Below are positions 36,431 through 44,949 of a DNA stretch of 64,000 bases, in pieces. How positions within the stretch are numbered: position 1 is the first letter of the stretch; each line of letters starts with the position of its first letter. Origin of the DNA: Gammaproteobacteria bacterium (GTDB lineage Bacteria > Pseudomonadota > Gammaproteobacteria > Xanthomonadales > SZUA-36); the NCBI GenBank assembly GCA_021772915.1, contig JAJFLB010000046.1, positions 62,001 to 126,000 of the forward strand, written 5' to 3'. The notes below the pieces were generated by a model that saw only the letters and a program-made list of their open reading frames with translations, made no database searches and was not told the DNA's origin. The translations under genes and the position numbers were made by a program.

Positions 36431-37606
36431 ATGTTGGTCAGCTTCTTTTTTCTTCTGCGCAAGGGAGGAATAAAGGTTTCCATTACCGAGTTTTTAACCT
36501 TGTTGGAACTGTTACAAAAGCGACTTATACGTTTCGATATTGAGCAATTTTACTACCTCGCACGTGCCTGCCTGGTCAAGGACGAGTCACTTTACGATCG
36601 TTTCGACCGGGTATTTTCACACCACTTCAAGGGCATCCAGGATCTGTTTGGACCAGAGGGTGAAGAACTTCCGGAGGAATGGCTGCGCAAACAGATTGAG
36701 CTTAATCTGAGTGAGGAGGAAAAAGCTCAAATTGAGGCGCTGGGGGGGTGGGAGAAGTTGATGGAAACTCTCAAAAAGCGCCTGGCGGAGCAGGATGAAC
36801 GGCACCAGGGTGGCAGCAAATGGATTGGCACCGGCGGGACCTCACCTTTTGGCGCGTACGGTTACAACCCGGAAGGAATCCGCATTGGCCAGCAGGGTTC
36901 ACGTCACCGCCGTGCAGTAAAGGTCTGGGACAAGCGTGAATTTCGTAACCTTGATGATTCCCTGGAACTGGGCACGCGAAATCTGAAGGTAGCGCTGCGT
37001 CGTTTACGTCGTTTTGCACGTGAAGGTGCAGCAGAAGAGCTGGACTTGCCCGATACGATCGACTCGACGGCCAAAAACGCCGGTTTGCTGGATATCAAGA
37101 TGATTCCGGAACGGCATAATGCTACCAAGGTGCTGCTGTTTCTGGATATTGGCGGGTCCATGGATGATCATGTTCGCATCTGCGAAGAATTGTTTTCAGC
37201 AGCCAGCAGTGAGTTCAAGCATCTTGAGTATTTTTATTTTCACAATTGTGTTTATGAGGGGCTGTGGAAGGACAATAAACGTCGCCACACTAACAGAACG
37301 GCGACCATGGATGTAGTCCACAAGTATTCAGCCGACTACAAGTTGATTCTGGTGGGCGATGCGACCATGAGTCCTTATGAAATCGCACACCCTGGCGGCA
37401 GTGTGGAGCACTGGAACGAAGAGGCTGGTGCGACCTGGCTGAAACGCCTGCTGGATACCTGGCCAAAGGCTATCTGGCTGAATCCGGAACCAGCCCAGCG
37501 CTGGGAGTACACGCCGTCGATCCAGATGTTGTCGCAGTTAATGGAGCAACGCATGTACCCGTTAACCGTTAACGGCCTTGAGCAGGGTATGCGGGAGCTT
37601 TCTTAG
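36431..37606 (+). CDS. VWA-domain protein, CoxE-like partner of MoxR
   Basis: The N-terminal helical region (about residues 1-200) is of the kind found in CoxE-like proteins. From about residue 230 there is a VWA domain with the MIDAS motif DIGGSMDDH near 238. The glycine between aspartate and serine fits DXGXS. It also has an FHNCVYEG segment. It probably forms a metal-dependent complex with the MoxR ATPase just upstream. The length of 391 residues is usual for this pair. It converges with the MarR-GNAT gene. Confidence 0.85.
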   Translation: MLVSFFFLLRKGGIKVSITEFLTLLELLQKRLIRFDIEQFYYLARACLVKDESLYDRFDRVFSHHFKGIQDLFGPEGEELPEEWLRKQIELNLSEEEKAQIEALGGWEKLMETLKKRLAEQDERHQGGSKWIGTGGTSPFGAYGYNPEGIRIGQQGSRHRRAVKVWDKREFRNLDDSLELGTRNLKVALRRLRRFAREGAAEELDLPDTIDSTAKNAGLLDIKMIPERHNATKVLLFLDIGGSMDDHVRICEELFSAASSEFKHLEYFYFHNCVYEGLWKDNKRRHTNRTATMDVVHKYSADYKLILVGDATMSPYEIAHPGGSVEHWNEEAGATWLKRLLDTWPKAIWLNPEPAQRWEYTPSIQMLSQLMEQRMYPLTVNGLEQGMRELS

Positions 37607-37612
37607 CGGTCC

Positions 37613-37744
37613 ATGGAAACAACGGTGACTGGCATGGAAAAAAAGATTTCTACGTTCAGGAACTGTGCGTTCATGGAGGAGGACAGAGGGGCCGCAATCA
37701 TCCGGGTGCGTGGTGAAGCGGGGGTGATCGAGTACCGGTCATGA
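37613..37744 (+). CDS. Possible small ORF after the VWA gene
   Basis: An open frame of 43 codons starts with an ATG 7 bp after the VWA stop (second in-frame ATG at 37634). The product is basic, with one cysteine, and ends in the strand-like IIRVRGEAGVIEYRS. There is no convincing ribosome site at 37613. No family is recognised, and it may be chance. Confidence 0.2.
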   Translation: METTVTGMEKKISTFRNCAFMEEDRGAAIIRVRGEAGVIEYRS

Positions 37745-37751
37745 TGCAGTT

Positions 37752-38666
37752 TCACAGGGGTTTTGTCATGTATACGTTGCATCCAGAATGACCGGTATCG
37801 CCCATGGGTGTGTCGACGAGTTCAAAGCCGTGTCTCAAGTACAAGTGCCGGGCCTGGCCCATGTGCTCCAAAGTTTCGAGATAGCACAGCGTGTACGCCG
37901 CATCCCCGGCGGCATCCAGTATCATACCCAGCAAGCGGTTGCCCAGACCTGTACCACGCATCTCGGGTAGCAGGTACATCTTGCGCAGCTCACAGACACC
38001 GGGATCACCTTCATTCAGTGGCCCCATACCACCACAACCCAGAATCTTACCGCGTTGCTCGATCACGAGAAACGCGGCACCGGGAGCTGGGTAGGCCTCG
38101 TACATTAGATCCACCTCGGGGTCCGCTATCGAATAACTACAGCCGACCGCGTCGTACTCGGTCATGACCTGCCGGATGATGTTTGCAACGGCCGGGTTAT
38201 CCGCTTTACGAATTGGCCTGATCGTGTAGTCCGCACTAATTCGGGCGTATCTCAATGCCTTGGCATAGCGGCTGAGCCCACCCATGATGGTTTCACCTTC
38301 GCCATCCACCACGAAGTCTAATGCGCTGGAGACCTGTTGGTTGGAATAGTCGTTGATACGACCAGCCCCAGCCCGTCCTGCAGCTGTCAGGCTCAGCAGC
38401 CGTCGTCGCCCGTCCACGGGGTCCTGGTCAGAGCAGATATAACGGCGTTCCAGCAGGCCGTTGACCAGCCTGCTCATCGTGGATTTTTCCAGCACCAATC
38501 GCTCGCCCAGTTCAGACGCTGTCGCCTGGCCCATCAGCTCCAGCTCGGTAATCAGGTGACACTCAGAAAAGGTAAATCCGTCAATGCAGTACCGCACATC
38601 AAGAAGGTTGAGCTCCCGCACCAGCTGGCGTGCGGCCTGGCGAATGGGTTGGATAGTCTCGTTCAT
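37752..38666 (-). CDS. MarR-type regulator fused to GNAT acetyltransferase
   Basis: Residues about 1-140 form a MarR winged helix (TFSECHLITELELMGQATASELGERLVLEKSTMSRLVNGLLERRYI, then DGRRRLLSLTAAG). Residues about 150-304 form a GNAT domain with the acetyl-CoA loop MYLLPEMRGTGLGNRLLG. Fused MarR-GNAT proteins form a known class; in described cases the acetyltransferase half modifies a small molecule or a protein. Palindromic boxes upstream (38688-38712) suggest autoregulation. It is transcribed alone. Confidence 0.87.
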   Translation of the reverse strand: MNETIQPIRQAARQLVRELNLLDVRYCIDGFTFSECHLITELELMGQATASELGERLVLEKSTMSRLVNGLLERRYICSDQDPVDGRRRLLSLTAAGRAGAGRINDYSNQQVSSALDFVVDGEGETIMGGLSRYAKALRYARISADYTIRPIRKADNPAVANIIRQVMTEYDAVGCSYSIADPEVDLMYEAYPAPGAAFLVIEQRGKILGCGGMGPLNEGDPGVCELRKMYLLPEMRGTGLGNRLLGMILDAAGDAAYTLCYLETLEHMGQARHLYLRHGFELVDTPMGDTGHSGCNVYMTKPL

Positions 38667-38673
38667 AGATGCA

Positions 38674-38712
38674 CTATAACCCTATATAGTTGTGCTATAC
38701 AACTTATAAGTT
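38674..38712 (-). promoter_or_regulatory. Promoter and palindromic boxes of the MarR-GNAT gene
   Basis: On the minus strand, TTGTAT and TTATAG are separated by exactly 17 bp, with the -10 at 38679-38674. Over them lie two palindromes: AACTTATAAGTT (38701-38712) and AGTTGT...ACAACT (38688-38704, 5-base centre), as expected for a MarR-type operator. If this promoter is used, transcription would begin at or within a base or two of the ATG at 38666, giving a leaderless message. No ribosome site precedes the ATG. Confidence 0.45.
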
Positions 38713-38750
38713 CATCTTAGCTACCATCATCCCGCCAGCGTGCCGGAACC

Positions 38751-39296
38751 TTAATCGAAATCAACACCACCACCATCGTCAAAATCATCTGCCATGTCGT
38801 GGGAGGCCATTCCCATCCCCACTGCGGTTCCTTCGATGACGCCATCGGTGTTCGTATTTGGATCCTTGTTTCTACCGACAAACAGGCAAATCGGGACCAG
38901 TGCCCCAAGTAGAATCGCAAAAACCAGGGCGCCCGTAGCTCCTGAATTGATGTACCCAGCCAGTGGGATCAGGGCAACAATGCCAAAAAACCCAGCCAGG
39001 ATTCCACGTACAATTTTGCCGCTTTTTTGCTGTTTTTGATAATGAGCCTGCCGATCCAGCTGGGCCTGATTCTGGGGTGGAGGGTCAGCAGTGTGCAGGC
39101 CCTGAGATGGGGCATCAGGTGGCGTCACGCTCATGAAGTAATCATAGATATCTTTTACTTCACCAGCCGGCTGCCAATCCGTCGCGCCTTCAAACCAGAC
39201 AAGCGTCTGGGGATTTACCCCATATTGATCAAGCTCCTGTGGTGTAAACGGGCCCTGTTGCTGATTATTCGCATCAAGATAGTAATAAATTTTCAT
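38751..39296 (-). CDS. GYF-domain membrane protein
   Basis: The first 55 residues are a GYF_2-type domain (YYYLDANNQQQGPFTPQEL, WFEGATDWQPAGEV), a fold that in eukaryotes binds proline-rich peptides. Two hydrophobic segments follow at about residues 94-135, then an acidic, glycine-rich tail (DDFDDGGGVDFD). The upstream gene product, 12 bp away in the same direction, has a proline-rich stretch that could be its ligand, which is inference. The function is unknown. Confidence 0.7.
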   Translation of the reverse strand: MKIYYYLDANNQQQGPFTPQELDQYGVNPQTLVWFEGATDWQPAGEVKDIYDYFMSVTPPDAPSQGLHTADPPPQNQAQLDRQAHYQKQQKSGKIVRGILAGFFGIVALIPLAGYINSGATGALVFAILLGALVPICLFVGRNKDPNTNTDGVIEGTAVGMGMASHDMADDFDDGGGVDFD

Positions 39297-39308
39297 GTCA
39301 GGTCCTCC

Positions 39309-39782
39309 CTACCTTTCGACCATTAGGTCGTAGCCCTGGTCGGTAAGTGTTATTCCGGTTTTTGATTCGGGATTTTTGTCAGGTTCAAGAGCCAGACCCT
39401 TAGTGACTAAACCATCAACGCCAACTGAAATATCGCTCATAAGCTGTTGGTCCTGGTTTTTGTCACCGGTTTTTAGTGCTGCCCAGATGGAGAAACGGTT
39501 TCGTTTAACAGTACGTTTGGGTGGTTTTCCAAAACTGCCCGACTTCCTGAATATGTCGAGAACCATCATCTCCTGTGGGGTCAGATTAACTGGCTCACCA
39601 GATTGAGTGGCAGGCGGGGGTGGTGGTGCAACCCCAGGGGCAGGGGGAGCCTGTGTTTGCTGCGGCTGTTCAGAACTATCAGCCTGCTGAGACATGGCCT
39701 GGACGGTCTTCTTATTTCTTGAGAAGGCCCGAATGCCTACTATTGCTGCGACTACGAATGCGATTCCAATGGCTGCTTCCAT
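39309..39782 (-). CDS. Single-pass membrane protein with proline-rich linker
   Basis: An N-terminal transmembrane helix (AAIGIAFVVAAIVGIRAF) precedes a Gln/Pro-rich linker (residues about 40-62, including PPPPP). The C-terminal region (about 65-157) looks like a small winged-helix domain (QEMMVLDIFRKSG, DGLVTKGLALEP, ITLTDQGYDLM). I recognise no named family. It forms a two-gene unit with the GYF protein. Confidence 0.55.
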   Translation of the reverse strand: MEAAIGIAFVVAAIVGIRAFSRNKKTVQAMSQQADSSEQPQQTQAPPAPGVAPPPPPATQSGEPVNLTPQEMMVLDIFRKSGSFGKPPKRTVKRNRFSIWAALKTGDKNQDQQLMSDISVGVDGLVTKGLALEPDKNPESKTGITLTDQGYDLMVER

Positions 39783-39872
39783 TTTCCTGACTCCTGATTG
39801 TTATCTAAAACCAATAAACTGACGTCACCCGGATGGCGCTGTTAAACCCGGGTTTGTTGTGCGAAAAATCAT

Positions 39873-42641
39873 CTAGTCCCCTTTGTATAACCTGAATACA
39901 GGGCGACTGCCGGCTGTGCCGTTGCCATTGGGATCACCCCAGTCACGTCCGGCGGACCAATAGTCACGGAAACCCTCCCGGTAGCTCCCTCCGCGGTGAA
40001 CCTTGCTGCGACCCGTCCCCTCTGACCCGGCGTTGGGTCCCAGCGGATTTTTCCTGGGGCTATTGACATAATAGGTAGACGAATTTGCGTGAATGTCCTG
40101 GCACCATTCGGCCACGTTACCCACCATGTCGTACAGACCATAACCATTGGGCTCCTTTTGTCCAACGGGATGGGTGGATTTACCGGAGTTGTCCTCGTGC
40201 CAACTGTTTTTGTCCAGGCCCTCGTAATCATCTCCCCAATAAAACTTGGTTCGTGTTCCCGCCCGAACTGCCTTTTCCCATTCGGCTTCGGTGGGCAAGA
40301 AGAGCCCGACTTTCTGGACAAACTCATTGTGCTGCTTCCAGGAAACGTGTTCGACGGGGAAGGTATCTCCTTTCTTGTAGCCCCAGGAGGTAGAGATTTC
40401 GCCCATGTATTTTTCCCATACGCCCTGGGTGACTTCATATTTGCTGATCAGGTAATCGTCAATATAAACCTCGTGTTCGGGGCTGAACGGCCCAAATGAA
40501 TCCGTGCCCATGACAAACGGACCCTTTGGTATCAAGACAAACACCATCCAGGTTTCCTGGTGTGTAAACTCCTTGTAACCGAACTTGTTGGTTCCCTTAA
40601 ACGTAAAACCAGGAAACCCCCCGGTGGAGGCGGCAGGATCTGTAGAAACCGGAGTGGTAATCGGTTGCTTGGGCCGGGGTGACCCTGGTTGGGGTTCTAC
40701 CGTCGGGCCCGTTGCAGGTGGGGACTTTGAAACGGGTGCCGGTTTGTTATCCGCTACGGTTTTGGGAGAACCAGTCCCAGTTGTGGGCGTTGGTGACGCA
40801 GACTTCGCTCCTTTCCCCGGTAGTGGTTTAACGGCTCGCCCGGGTACAGGTTTTGTCTGCGGGGTTAATAAAACCGTTTTGGGTATGGTCGGTGGTGGCA
40901 GCGGACCGGTGGCAGGTTTGACACCGGCATTTTGCAGGATCTTGGCGTTTTTGATGCAGCTTTCATTTCCCTTGGCCGCGCACTTTCTGAACCAGCGCAG
41001 CGCCTCCGGGAGGCTCGCGGTGAGACCTATGCCTTTGGTGTAGCAAAACCCCAGGTTTGACTGTGCTTTGGACTGACCCTGTTCCGCTGCCAGGCGCAAC
41101 CAGGCAACCGCTTTGCCCGGGTTTCTTGGCACACCTTCACCGTTCAACAAGGCATTGCCCAGATTGGCCTGACCATCCATGTCGCCCAGTCGGGCTGCCT
41201 TGCGATACCATTCAACCGCAGTTTTTTTGTTTTGTTCTACGCCGTAGCCATAATTATAAAACACACCCAAATAGAATTGCGACGAGGTATTGTCCTGGGC
41301 TGCAGCCTTTTGAAACCACGCCCTGGCCTGATGATAGTCCTGCGCCACTCCGTTACCGTCTTTATAGAAATTGCCCATCCGATTCTGCGCGGCGGCATCC
41401 CCCTGTCTGGCCGCTTTGAGAAGCCATTTGATGGCTTCACTGATATTCTTGGGCGCCCCTTGACCATGCGCAAGCATTATTCCCCGACTACGCTGAGCCG
41501 CGGCATTACCAGCATTTCCGGCCTTAGTGAACAACTCCAGAGCCTTTTTGTAGTCCTTGCGTACACCTCTGCCATAATAGTATTTCACCCCCGAGTTCCT
41601 CAGAGCTTCGGCTTCGGCTTCTTTTTTAGAAAGTAAATCGGCTGCTGCTGGTGCCCCGGCTTTTTTGGTGGCCTGCATGTTAATGGGTTTGTATCGGTTA
41701 CACTTCACAACATACCCGTTAAATGCACTGGAAGAATTCCAGCCACTGGTTCCCGCCGATCCTTCGGGCTTATGCAGACAATGCAGTTGCCTGCCTTCGG
41801 TAATCCATAAATGAAAACTGCCGTCATGGTTGGTCAATCTCACCCAGGTCTCAGAGGCATGTGCCGGGTTATCTTTACTGGCCGGATCCAGTAGCTCGAC
41901 CGTACCTGTTTTTTCCGCGGGCATGGAGGCCAGCTTCTTGATATACCCCTGGTTATTCACCACAAACCCCGGGAAGATACTGGAACGTGTCCACGCGCCC
42001 GTTCCGGGAGAACCCCTGGGCATAAACACGCTTTGCAACTCCCGACCTCCCGTTACCCACATATAGAAACTGCCATCAGCATTCTTCTTGCGCACCCAGG
42101 TTTCATGACCACGGGCGCGGTCACCCTGCTCGGCCGGATCTAATATTTCTACCAGCCCTTCATCCGAGGGTTTCGCCAGCGTGGAGGTCGGGGAACCAGA
42201 CGAGGGTCCAGAGCCTGCATATAACCGGACAAAACCCTGCCCTTGACTCTCCTGGTTTTGACAGACCTGCACCTTTGGGACCTTGATTGCGTAGGTACCG
42301 TCGGTCAGGGTTTCACCTACGTTGGCCTCAGCGTGACACCACTGTCGCTGAAAGGGATCACACTGACCCCTGCTTAGCATGCCACTGAAAATTACGTCCT
42401 GGTTTGAAGTGATGACGGAAAACGGTGTCCTGGTTTCCTCAGCCTGCCAGTGATACCAGACAACTACTGAAGCAACCGTCGATGTTTCGGTAAGTTCAAA
42501 GCGAGAGTATTGGGTGAATTGACAGGCGCTGCGATTCCAATTCTCGTAAACCAGCTTTGACGCATTGGCCAGTGAACTGGTTGTTGTCAGGCTCACAACT
42601 GTCAAACAGATTACAAAAATACAACGCTGCAGCCGCAACAT
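39873..42641 (-). CDS. Exported multi-domain protein: duplicated N-terminal module, Sel1 repeats, SUMF1-like domain
   Basis: The start at 42641 is chosen for its GAGGG ribosome site and signal peptide (RCIFVICLTVVSLTTTSSLANA); a frame start at 42707 lacks both. After a domain of about 130 residues come two copies of a 75-residue module (VEILDPAEQ...ETWVRKKNADGSF and VELLDPASK...ETWVRLTNHDGSF), about six Sel1 repeats (ARAWFQKAAAQDNTSSQFYLG is one), a Pro/Thr-rich linker and a formylglycine-generating-enzyme-like domain (PTEAEWEKAVRAG, GNVAEWCQDI, HRGGSY). The catalytic cysteine pair of true FGE is not seen, so a non-catalytic or other role is likely. The protein is probably periplasmic. Confidence 0.78.
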   Translation of the reverse strand: MLRLQRCIFVICLTVVSLTTTSSLANASKLVYENWNRSACQFTQYSRFELTETSTVASVVVWYHWQAEETRTPFSVITSNQDVIFSGMLSRGQCDPFQRQWCHAEANVGETLTDGTYAIKVPKVQVCQNQESQGQGFVRLYAGSGPSSGSPTSTLAKPSDEGLVEILDPAEQGDRARGHETWVRKKNADGSFYMWVTGGRELQSVFMPRGSPGTGAWTRSSIFPGFVVNNQGYIKKLASMPAEKTGTVELLDPASKDNPAHASETWVRLTNHDGSFHLWITEGRQLHCLHKPEGSAGTSGWNSSSAFNGYVVKCNRYKPINMQATKKAGAPAAADLLSKKEAEAEALRNSGVKYYYGRGVRKDYKKALELFTKAGNAGNAAAQRSRGIMLAHGQGAPKNISEAIKWLLKAARQGDAAAQNRMGNFYKDGNGVAQDYHQARAWFQKAAAQDNTSSQFYLGVFYNYGYGVEQNKKTAVEWYRKAARLGDMDGQANLGNALLNGEGVPRNPGKAVAWLRLAAEQGQSKAQSNLGFCYTKGIGLTASLPEALRWFRKCAAKGNESCIKNAKILQNAGVKPATGPLPPPTIPKTVLLTPQTKPVPGRAVKPLPGKGAKSASPTPTTGTGSPKTVADNKPAPVSKSPPATGPTVEPQPGSPRPKQPITTPVSTDPAASTGGFPGFTFKGTNKFGYKEFTHQETWMVFVLIPKGPFVMGTDSFGPFSPEHEVYIDDYLISKYEVTQGVWEKYMGEISTSWGYKKGDTFPVEHVSWKQHNEFVQKVGLFLPTEAEWEKAVRAGTRTKFYWGDDYEGLDKNSWHEDNSGKSTHPVGQKEPNGYGLYDMVGNVAEWCQDIHANSSTYYVNSPRKNPLGPNAGSEGTGRSKVHRGGSYREGFRDYWSAGRDWGDPNGNGTAGSRPVFRLYKGD

Positions 42642-42847
42642 ACGTGTACCCTCGTTATTATGCGAATAAGCCAAGAGAGTCGGTAGATCGTTAGGTAATA
42701 ATATCAAGGAGATAGAGTATTCAAATTGATCTGGGACAAGTGATCTGCAATAAGCTGTCCGGCACGACTTCGTCTTGTCCTCTTTTGTGTGGACCTCGCG
42801 AGCTCTTCATATTGATTACCATGGTGCCTTAGAGTTTGATAGCACAT

Positions 42848-42888
42848 CCGGTCACCACTACCCGCCCCCCCCTGTGGTGACCGGTTTT
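42848..42888 (+). terminator. Orphan intrinsic-terminator-like hairpin
   Basis: CCGGTCACCAC (42848-42858) and GTGGTGACCGG (42874-42884) are exact reverse complements, with a C-rich 15-base loop, followed on the plus strand by TTTTGCTTT. No plus-strand gene ends just upstream. It lies 35 bp before the GTG start of the thioesterase gene, inside a 281-bp gap (42642-42922) with no gene I can support. It may end a small RNA or act as an attenuator for the downstream genes. Confidence 0.5.
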
Positions 42889-42922
42889 GCTTTCCTGATA
42901 CCTCTTTGCAACAATTGCACAA

Positions 42923-43393
42923 GTGGAATCCAAGTCAGAAAAATCACTTGCCCGTATCAGGGCGCGCTGTAAGCACGAACCATACGCGCAGCTACTTGGA
43001 CTTGAAGTGCTGGAAATCTTTCCCGGCTATGCCAGGGTTGCCATGCAAGTCAAACCTGAAATGCAAAACATATTTGGAATGCTGCATGGCGGTGCGCTGT
43101 TTTCACTGCTGGATGAGGCTTTTCAGCTGGCCTGTAACGCCCACGGGGAAGTGGCGGTGGCGCAGCAGGTCAACACCTATTTTCTCGCTGCGGCACGCCC
43201 CGGCACCCGCCTGATTGCCGAGGCAAAGGAACTGAACGCTACCCGTAAAACGGCGCTTTACGATGTTCGTGTGTATGAGGAAAACCAGGTCGGTGGGGAG
43301 AACCGTTTGCTTGCCACGGCACAGGCGCTTGCCTATCGCAAAGGTGGACTTTTGCCGTTTGACGCCGATGGTGAATTACAGGTCCAGGAGTGA
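42923..43393 (+). CDS. Hotdog-fold acyl-CoA thioesterase, PaaI-like
   Basis: The 156-residue protein has the PaaI/YbdB pattern NIFGMLHGGALFSLLDEAFQLAC, whose H-GG-D/E residues form the thioesterase site, and VNTYFLAAARPGTRLIAEA. The start is a GTG at 42923. Such enzymes hydrolyse aryl- or phenylacetyl-CoA intermediates to free CoA. It is directly coupled to the acyl-CoA ligase gene, whose ribosome site (AGGAG) overlaps its end. The substrate is unknown. Confidence 0.8.
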   Translation: MESKSEKSLARIRARCKHEPYAQLLGLEVLEIFPGYARVAMQVKPEMQNIFGMLHGGALFSLLDEAFQLACNAHGEVAVAQQVNTYFLAAARPGTRLIAEAKELNATRKTALYDVRVYEENQVGGENRLLATAQALAYRKGGLLPFDADGELQVQE

Positions 43394-43397
43394 ACCG

Positions 43398-44936
43398 TTG
43401 ATCAATCTTAGTCGATGGGTTAACCAGCATACTAACGATAAAAAGGGTGCTCCAGGCGACAAGTCCGCCATTATCTTCGGTGATCAGCAATACAGCTACA
43501 CCGACCTTGCAGATGGAATTGCCCGGCTCGCAACAGTCTTGAAACAAGACTTCGGAATCAAGGCGGGCCATCGTATTGCCTTCCTTGGTAATAACTGTCC
43601 ACGGATTATTGAGCTCTTGTTTGCCTGTGCCCGAATCGGTGCGATCCTGGTACCTTTAAACTGGCGTCTGGTAGTGCCTGAATTGTCGGCAATCCTGGCT
43701 GATGGGGGCGTGAGTCTGGTGGTCGTCGGGCAGGATCAGTTGCAAGCAGCTGCAACGATCAAGGCACAACTGGATGGATGCACATTTGCACATGCTTACC
43801 AGCGCCCAGCCGTTGACTTATTGTCGGGATCAAAACCGGGTACCTGGCCCTGCCTGCAGGAGTTAATGGGGCAGGTTGAAGCGGAGAGAAATGATCGCGA
43901 AGACGGCGACGACAATCCCCTTCTCATCCTTTACACCTCCGGAACGACTGGTCAGCCCAAAGGCGTGGTGCTGACGCAGTCCGCACTGATGTGCAGCGCC
44001 GGCAACAGCGTAGCGATGCACACCATGACAGCAGACGATCACGTTCTGATGGTGCTGCCCCTGTTCCACGCTGGTGGGTTTTGCATTCACACATTGCCAG
44101 CCCTGTGGGTGGGAGCCACGATAAACCTGCACGAGGAGTTTGAACCGGGAGCTGTGTTGGCCGCCATTGGAAGTGGCCGGCCCTCGCTGATAGGCCTGGT
44201 ACCTGCACAAATCAGCGCCCTGGTCGGGCATTCCGACTGGTCACAGACTGATGTGAGGCATTTGCGCAGTGTCACAACCGGCTCTGCCGTCGTTCCGGAT
44301 GCATGTATTGAAGTCTGGGCTGAGCGTGGCGTGGCCGCGATCCAGGTTTACGGAACGACCGAAACCTGTGCGTTGGCAATTCACCAGAACTGCAGTAACG
44401 CCGTAGCCACCCGGGGCTCAATCGGTTTTGCCGCAAAACATTGCCGGATTCGAGTTGTGGACGACCAGGGGCAGGATGTTCCGACAGGCCAGCACGGCGA
44501 GATTCTGGTTACAGGATCAAACGTCTTCGCGGGGTACTGGCGTAACCAGCCTGCCACGGATCAGTCACTGCGTGGAGGCTGGTTTCATACTGGCGATATT
44601 GGCTATCAGCGTTCGGACGGCAGCTATGTTATTGCGGGTCGCAAAGCCGAACTCATCATCTCGGGTGGAGAAAATATTTATCCTGCCGAGTTGGAGGCAA
44701 TTCTGCTTGAGCATCCCGAAATTGTTGAAGCGACTGTGGTGGGTCAGGCAGATGAGCGCTGGGGTGAGGTGCCGCTTGCCGTGGTGGTGACTACTCACAA
44801 CAGCGATCTGGATAAGAAGCGTGTGCTGGCTTTGTTCAAGGACAGGCTGGCTCGATTCAAACACCCGCGAGAGGTTAAACTGGTCGAGAAGTTACCGCGT
44901 AATGCCATGGGTAAGGTCGAGAAACATAAACTGTAA
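43398..44936 (+). CDS. Acyl-CoA ligase (AMP-forming), class I adenylate-forming enzyme
   Basis: The TTG at 43398 (512 residues) is chosen because AGGAG lies 7 bp upstream and translation then begins INLSRWV; an in-frame ATG at 43263 lies within the thioesterase gene. Motifs are the P-loop YTSGTTGQPKG at 179-189, YGTTE, the hinge HTGDIGY...GRKAELIISGGENIYP and the catalytic lysine in GKVEKHKL. It activates a carboxylic acid to its CoA thioester. An aromatic acid would fit the benzoyl-CoA genes further along, but fatty-acid substrates are equally compatible by sequence. It is the only acyl-CoA ligase in the window. Confidence 0.85.
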   Translation: MINLSRWVNQHTNDKKGAPGDKSAIIFGDQQYSYTDLADGIARLATVLKQDFGIKAGHRIAFLGNNCPRIIELLFACARIGAILVPLNWRLVVPELSAILADGGVSLVVVGQDQLQAAATIKAQLDGCTFAHAYQRPAVDLLSGSKPGTWPCLQELMGQVEAERNDREDGDDNPLLILYTSGTTGQPKGVVLTQSALMCSAGNSVAMHTMTADDHVLMVLPLFHAGGFCIHTLPALWVGATINLHEEFEPGAVLAAIGSGRPSLIGLVPAQISALVGHSDWSQTDVRHLRSVTTGSAVVPDACIEVWAERGVAAIQVYGTTETCALAIHQNCSNAVATRGSIGFAAKHCRIRVVDDQGQDVPTGQHGEILVTGSNVFAGYWRNQPATDQSLRGGWFHTGDIGYQRSDGSYVIAGRKAELIISGGENIYPAELEAILLEHPEIVEATVVGQADERWGEVPLAVVVTTHNSDLDKKRVLALFKDRLARFKHPREVKLVEKLPRNAMGKVEKHKL

Positions 44937-44949
44937 TCTGGATTAGCGG

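Noticed and set aside
39873-42641. Formylglycine-generating enzyme for sulfatase maturation
   Set aside because: No catalytic cysteine pair is visible in the SUMF1-like domain and there is no sulfatase gene nearby.
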